A stretch of DNA of 64,000 nt from Candidatus Rubrivivax defluviihabitans (GTDB taxonomy: Bacteria; Pseudomonadota; Gammaproteobacteria; Burkholderiales; Burkholderiaceae_C), in contig JADJMW010000007.1 of NCBI GenBank assembly GCA_016709385.1, positions 62,001 to 126,000 of the forward strand, in the 5' to 3' direction. The notes below the pieces were generated by a model, which saw nothing but the letters and a program-made list of their open reading frames with translations, was not told the DNA's origin and did not search any database. Below, piece by piece: positions 60,276 through 64,000 of this stretch. Within the stretch, counting starts at the first letter, position 1. Every line of letters starts with the position of its first letter. The position numbers were made by a program, and so were the translations under genes.

Positions 60276-60625
60276 GCGCAAGTCTCCTGGAATGTGTCGG
60301 CAAGGTGGACCTCGCCGTTGTCGTGCACGATCAGCGGCACCGGCGTCAGGGCCTCGCCCAGGCAAGGCCCCAGCGTGCAGCGGCCGCTGGTTATCTCGAA
60401 CAACGCGCCATGGGCGCTGCAGACGATGCGGTCGCCCGCCGCATTGAGATAGGCGTCCTTGCGCCAGGCCATCGGTGTGCCGTGGTGCGGGCAGGCATCG
60501 GCATAGGCGAACAGCCGCTCGCCTTGGCGCACCACCAGTAGCGTGTCCTGCCCGGTGTTTTGCGGGTCGAAACCCCGCGCCGCCCCTTCGGCCAGGTCGT
60601 TCAGACGGCACAGTCGCACGGCCAT
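60272..60625 (-). CDS. Rieske-type [2Fe-2S] ferredoxin
   Basis: 117 residues from ATG 60625. Cluster ligands are Cys45-x-His47 (ACPHHG) and Cys69-x2-His72 (CSAHGALF). Small Rieske proteins serve as electron carriers for ring oxygenases or as NirD-like domains. No terminal oxygenase of the Rieske type is in this cluster, so the partner is unclear; the flavoprotein next door takes electrons directly from NAD(P)H as a rule. Confidence 0.9.
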   Translation of the reverse strand: MAVRLCRLNDLAEGAARGFDPQNTGQDTLLVVRQGERLFAYADACPHHGTPMAWRKDAYLNAAGDRIVCSAHGALFEITSGRCTLGPCLGEALTPVPLIVHDNGEVHLADTFQETCA

Positions 60626-60629
60626 GCCC

Positions 60630-61559
60630 TCAGCGCGGCGCGCCAGCCGGCGGCGGGCCCGAGGGCGCCCACTTCTCGCGGTACTGGAACAGGAACAGCT
60701 GCGACGCATCAGCGCCCATCGGCGCATCACGCGGCGCCCAGCTGTCGTCGTGCAGGTCCATGTCGGCGTCGTATTCGACGTGGCAGCCCAGGGGCGAGTT
60801 GAAATACCAGAACCAGTTGCTGCCGAACTTGTGCCGGCCCGGGCCCCAGAAGCTCTGGTAGCCCTTCTCGACGAAACGCGTGCCGGCCAGCAGCACCTCG
60901 GTGGGCCCGCCCATGTGGAAGGTGAAGTGCTCGCAGCCCTTCATGAACGGTGGCGTCTGGATCATGAAGAGGGTGTGATGGTCCATCGTCCCGGCCGGGC
61001 GCAGGAAAGGCCCGACGCCGGTGAAGCGGTCGGTGCAGACGAAGCCCAGGCGCGTGTAGAACGCCTCGGCCTTGGCCGCATCGGGCACGAAATAGACCAC
61101 GTGCGACAGCGAGCGCGGCCGCGCCGGCATGTCGGGCCACAGACCCAGCGCATTCGGCTCGCGCTGCGGCTCGGCACCGGGTGCATTGACGCGTTCGCCC
61201 GGCAGCGAAAGCGGCCGCCGCACGCTGACCTGGAAGGCGAGCGCGAAGCCCATGTCGTCGGCGCAGCGCACGACACCGTCGCGGCGCGTGACCTCGCGAT
61301 CGCGCTTCAGTTCGGCCTCGATGGCGTCGAGCGTGGCGGTATCGGCCACGCCGTAGACCGTCTCGCGCAGCAGGCTGGCGGTGCCCAGGCCGGGCGGCAG
61401 CGCCGGGTCGCCGGCTTGGCGGATGACGACCGCGGTGCCGTCCAGCGCCTCGAAGCGGCCGTTGCCGGCGTCGTGCAGGCCGTAGTCGATGAGGTACTGG
61501 CGGCAGGCCACCAAGTCGTCGACGCCGAAGACCAGTGCGTCGGGTCCGATGATGTTCAT
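60630..61559 (-). CDS. VOC-superfamily extradiol dioxygenase-like protein
   Basis: 309 residues with two VOC modules. In the C-terminal module the putative metal ligands are His in RSLSHVVYFV, His in HFTFHMGGP and Glu in GCHVEYDAD, the His-His-Glu set of type I extradiol dioxygenases (BphC-like). It probably cleaves a substituted catechol or related diol. It lies directly between the Rieske ferredoxin gene and a C-C hydrolase gene. Confidence 0.88.
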   Translation of the reverse strand: MNIIGPDALVFGVDDLVACRQYLIDYGLHDAGNGRFEALDGTAVVIRQAGDPALPPGLGTASLLRETVYGVADTATLDAIEAELKRDREVTRRDGVVRCADDMGFALAFQVSVRRPLSLPGERVNAPGAEPQREPNALGLWPDMPARPRSLSHVVYFVPDAAKAEAFYTRLGFVCTDRFTGVGPFLRPAGTMDHHTLFMIQTPPFMKGCEHFTFHMGGPTEVLLAGTRFVEKGYQSFWGPGRHKFGSNWFWYFNSPLGCHVEYDADMDLHDDSWAPRDAPMGADASQLFLFQYREKWAPSGPPPAGAPR

Positions 61560-61580
61560 GTTCTCAATCCTCCTTGGGTT

Positions 61581-62747
61581 TCATTTCGCGGTGTGGCCAC
61601 CCAGGGTCTCGGCGACCCAGTCGGCGATGTAGTGGCCGGCGTTGATGCTGTTGTCGAAGCTGGCGTGCTGCACGCCGCCCTCACGCTCGGTGAAGACCTT
61701 CAGCTCGCGCTTGGGGCTGTGGATCAGCTGCTCGTAGGTGCGTTGCGCCCACTTCAGCGGGATCTGCGAGTCCTTCTCGCCGTGCGTCACCAGGAACGGG
61801 ACGCGGATCTTCTCGACGACACCGTCCAGGTGCACGTTCTCGGCGATGCGCATGAAGTCTTCGATGTCCCTGGCGCCCCAGACCCAGCACACATGGGCCC
61901 AGTAGTGCGGCACCGGGAAGTCGCCCTCGCGCTCCAGGCGACGCTTCTGCACGTCGCGCCAGTCGTGGTTGGCGCCCCAGCAGGCGCCGGCGGCAAAACG
62001 CGGCTCGAAAGCCACCGCGCGCGGGCAGTAGTAGCCGCCCAGCGAGACGCCTTCCATGCCGATGCGCGCCGGGTCCACGTCGGCGCGCGTCTCCAGCCAG
62101 TCGACGACGCGGCTGGCCCAGTGTTCGCTGTCGAAACGGGCGGTCATGCCGTGCAGGCGCAGCGCCTCGCCGGTGCCGGGCTGGTCGACGACCAGCGACG
62201 ACACGCCGCGCCGCGCCAGCCAGGCCGGCAGGCCGACCAGGTGTTTCATTTCCTTGGTCGAGTCCAGGCCGTTCACCTGCACCAGCAGCGGTGCGCGCTG
62301 CCCGCTCTGCAGGCCTTCGGCCGGCAGGTACAAGGCCGAGAGATGCTGGCCTTCGTAGGGAATCTCCACCCGCTGCACGGCGTCGCCCAGCAGGCGTGAC
62401 CCTTCCAGGAACAGCGCCAGTTCACGTTCATACAGCGCGCGCCGGCCGGGGCTGTCGTGCGCCTGCAGGCGCTCGGCGGTGATCAGGTAGCTGCTGGCGC
62501 GGCGCAGCTTCTCGCCGGCGGAAAGGCCACGGCCGCGCGCCTGGTCTTCTTCGGCCAGCGCACACAACTGGTCGGCCATGCGGACCCAGGTCTCGCGAAA
62601 GGCCCGCGTGCCGGCGGCATCGGGCGCCTTGGCAGCGTCCTGCAGCGGCGCGCACATGGCCTCGATCTCGCCGATGCGTGCGCCCATCTCGATCGCCAGG
62701 TCGACCGAGAGGTTCCAGACGTAGTTGGTGGGGAAATATCTGAACAT
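61581..62747 (-). CDS. Alpha/beta hydrolase, C-C hydrolase type (FrsA/DHPON hydrolase-like)
   Basis: 388 residues from ATG 62747. A helical N-terminal cap (MFRYFPTNYVWNLSVDLAIE) precedes the hydrolase core. The triad is Ser235 (GVSLGGYY), Asp326 (GEKDSQIP) and His361 (GGVQHASF). This architecture is known from 2,6-dihydroxypseudooxynicotine hydrolase, which cleaves a C-C bond. Next to an extradiol-type enzyme it would hydrolyse the ring-cleavage product or a side-chain ketone (inference). Confidence 0.88.
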   Translation of the reverse strand: MFRYFPTNYVWNLSVDLAIEMGARIGEIEAMCAPLQDAAKAPDAAGTRAFRETWVRMADQLCALAEEDQARGRGLSAGEKLRRASSYLITAERLQAHDSPGRRALYERELALFLEGSRLLGDAVQRVEIPYEGQHLSALYLPAEGLQSGQRAPLLVQVNGLDSTKEMKHLVGLPAWLARRGVSSLVVDQPGTGEALRLHGMTARFDSEHWASRVVDWLETRADVDPARIGMEGVSLGGYYCPRAVAFEPRFAAGACWGANHDWRDVQKRRLEREGDFPVPHYWAHVCWVWGARDIEDFMRIAENVHLDGVVEKIRVPFLVTHGEKDSQIPLKWAQRTYEQLIHSPKRELKVFTEREGGVQHASFDNSINAGHYIADWVAETLGGHTAK

Positions 62748-62760
62748 GGTGGAGTGCAAT

Positions 62761-63789
62761 TCACTGTGGGGCGGCGGCTGCCGCCAGGTTCATCAGCCGC
62801 GTGAAGACGCGGTCGAAGGACTGTTCCGCTTCGATGTCGAAACGGGGATCGGCGTGACTCTCGAAGGCGCTGGCCACGTCGGCCCAGTCCTGCGGCAGCA
62901 GGTGGCGGCTGGCCAGCGGCAGCAGCAGCTTCTCCTCGGTGGCCATGTGCCGCCATTGCGACTCGGTGAAGGTCTGCAGCGCCTGTTCGAAGGCTTCACG
63001 GCCCCGGGCTTCACCCGCTTCGTAGGCCTCGAGCGCCCGACGCAGTTCGGCGAAAGCCTGCGTCCCGCCGCGGTGCTCGGCCTCCAGGCCTTCGATGACC
63101 GCGACGCTGTCGGGCGCGCGTTGTCGCAGCCAGCGGAACAGCGTCTGCTCTTCCTTCGGGTGATGCAGCCGCTCCGGGTAGGCCTGGATATAGAACAGCG
63201 CGGCGCGCATCAGCTTCGCATCGGCCGGCGTGCGCCCGGGGCTGTCGTGAAGCGCCTGCTGCACGGCACGCAGCACCGCCGCCAGCGAGCGGTGCTCGTC
63301 GCGTATGGCTCGCAGCGCACGCTGCTCGTCGCCTTGATCGGCCTGGCTCTCGACGCTGCACACCAGCACCGGCAGCGCCGAGCGTTCGATCACCCGCGCC
63401 GTGACCGACCCCGCCAGGCGGCCGCGCCAGCCGCGGCGGCCATGGCTGGCCATGAAGACCAGGTCGCAGCCCTGGCCTGACGCGGCTTCGACGATGGCCT
63501 CGTGCGGCCGGTCGCTGACCACGATCAGCGTCTCGCAGGCCACCTGGGCCGCAGCCGCCGCCGCGGCGGCGCGCGCCAACCAGGCGCGCGCATTGCCGGC
63601 CGCGGCGTCGGCGAAGGCCGCCGGTGCCATGGCCTGCAGCAGCGAGCCGTCGCCGGTTGCGCCGTAGTCGGCCTGGGCGTGGAAAAAGGTGATGCGCGCC
63701 GCGGCGTCGCGCGCAAATTCCACCGCCTGCTCGACCAGGGGCGTGGTCAGCGGCGTGCCGTCGATCGGGACCAGCAGGTGCTTGTACAT
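62761..63789 (-). CDS. Universal stress protein-hemerythrin fusion
   Basis: 342 residues. Residues 1-145 are a UspA domain (YKHLLVPIDGTPLT at the start, ATP-loop-like VFMASHGRRGWRGRLAGSVT). Residues about 155-320 are a hemerythrin-type four-helix bundle with iron ligands in RDEHRSL, ERLHHPKEEQTLF, LEAEHRGG and QWRHMATEEKLL. It may sense or buffer oxygen, iron or NO; the placement before oxygenase genes fits an oxygen-handling role (inference). It lies 13 bases after the end of the RND transporter gene. Confidence 0.88.
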   Translation of the reverse strand: MYKHLLVPIDGTPLTTPLVEQAVEFARDAAARITFFHAQADYGATGDGSLLQAMAPAAFADAAAGNARAWLARAAAAAAAAQVACETLIVVSDRPHEAIVEAASGQGCDLVFMASHGRRGWRGRLAGSVTARVIERSALPVLVCSVESQADQGDEQRALRAIRDEHRSLAAVLRAVQQALHDSPGRTPADAKLMRAALFYIQAYPERLHHPKEEQTLFRWLRQRAPDSVAVIEGLEAEHRGGTQAFAELRRALEAYEAGEARGREAFEQALQTFTESQWRHMATEEKLLLPLASRHLLPQDWADVASAFESHADPRFDIEAEQSFDRVFTRLMNLAAAAAPQ

Positions 63790-63802
63790 CGTCGGGTCCT
63801 TC

Positions 63803-64000
63803 TCAGGCGCGGGTGGCCACGGCGCCGAAGGCTTCGGCCTCGACGCGGCTGACGGGGGCCGGCTTCAGCAGGAAGTGCGCCAGCGCCGGCAGCAGCACCA
63901 GCGCGCCGAGCATGTTCCACAGGAACATGAAGGCCAGCAGCAGCCCCATGTCGGCCTGGAACTTGATCGGGCTGGCGACCCAGGTGACGACGCCGATGCC
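63803..64000 (-). CDS. RND-superfamily (MMPL/HAE3-type) transporter, C-terminus only
   Basis: The last 65 codons of a gene that continues beyond the window. They read IKFQADMGLLLAFMFLWNML, then GALVLLPALAHFLLKPAPVS, matching the final two membrane helices of HAE3-type RND permeases that often accompany aromatic degradation clusters. The stop is at 63803-63805. It is the most upstream visible gene of the minus-strand cluster. Confidence 0.8.
   Translation of the reverse strand, partial: GIGVVTWVASPIKFQADMGLLLAFMFLWNMLGALVLLPALAHFLLKPAPVSRVEAEAFGAVATRA

Overview
The window looks like chromosomal DNA of a high-GC betaproteobacterium of the order Burkholderiales. This is inferred from codon use, the pepN-fbp and infA sequences and the HpaR-type catabolic operon. 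A menaquinone (men) cluster is uncommon in this order and points, weakly, to a Rubrivivax/Leptothrix-like lineage. No rRNA, tRNA or CRISPR array was seen.

Layout. (1) 1-4.7 kb: housekeeping genes (pepN end, fbp, infA) and a glutathione S-transferase. (2) 4.9-9.9 kb: a decaying accessory stretch. It holds YCII, DUF1428, VOC, SRPBCC and ArsR-type genes, several with deletions or lost frames, then a stray piece of a mutS 5' end, a perfect 36-bp palindrome and a TumE/TumA-like toxin-antitoxin pair, all just upstream of the present mutS. (3) 9.9-22.5 kb: mutS, a proteasome-like Anbu protease, an alpha/beta hydrolase and the menaquinone genes menF-D-H-B, a conserved hypothetical, menC and menE, with several perfect inverted repeats. 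(4) 22.6-30.3 kb: two amidohydrolases of the N-acyl-glutamate/aspartate type, divergent from a complete five-gene Dpp/Opp-type ABC importer. (5) 30.4-31.6 kb: a scar with an integron-integrase remnant and an orphan HigA antitoxin whose HigB partner is reduced to its C-terminus. (6) 31.6-35.0 kb: a Tat-exported flavoprotein reductase and a tetraheme cytochrome c (a split flavocytochrome c), divergent from a LysR regulator. (7) 35.0-48.9 kb: an HpaR-type MarR regulator divergent from a TRAP transporter and a homoprotocatechuate (3,4-dihydroxyphenylacetate) meta-cleavage operon ending in succinate-semialdehyde dehydrogenase; its hpaF carries a one-base frameshift. (8) 48.9-49.4 kb: a second scar, an integrase fragment abutting a broken MetE-like gene. 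(9) 49.5-52.4 kb: a VanA-like Rieske oxygenase, a GntR regulator and a VanB-like reductase. (10) 52.6-64 kb, minus strand: a long aromatic-catabolism cluster with an RND/MMPL transporter end, a Usp-hemerythrin fusion, a C-C hydrolase, an extradiol-type VOC protein, a Rieske ferredoxin, a flavoprotein hydroxylase, an MFS transporter, a cyclase-family hydrolase, a lipoprotein arylsulfatase, a cupin, a fumarylacetoacetase-family protein and an epimerase.

How the genes work together. The hpa genes would take homoprotocatechuate to pyruvate and succinate. No HpaBC hydroxylase is present, so the nearby VanAB-like O-demethylase may supply the catechol, for example from homovanillate (inference). The periplasmic cytochrome/flavoprotein pair could be a terminal reductase for an unsaturated acid, and the men genes could supply a suitable low-potential quinone (inference). 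The minus-strand cluster reads as a separate route for desulfating, hydroxylating and ring-opening an aromatic compound whose identity cannot be read from sequence.
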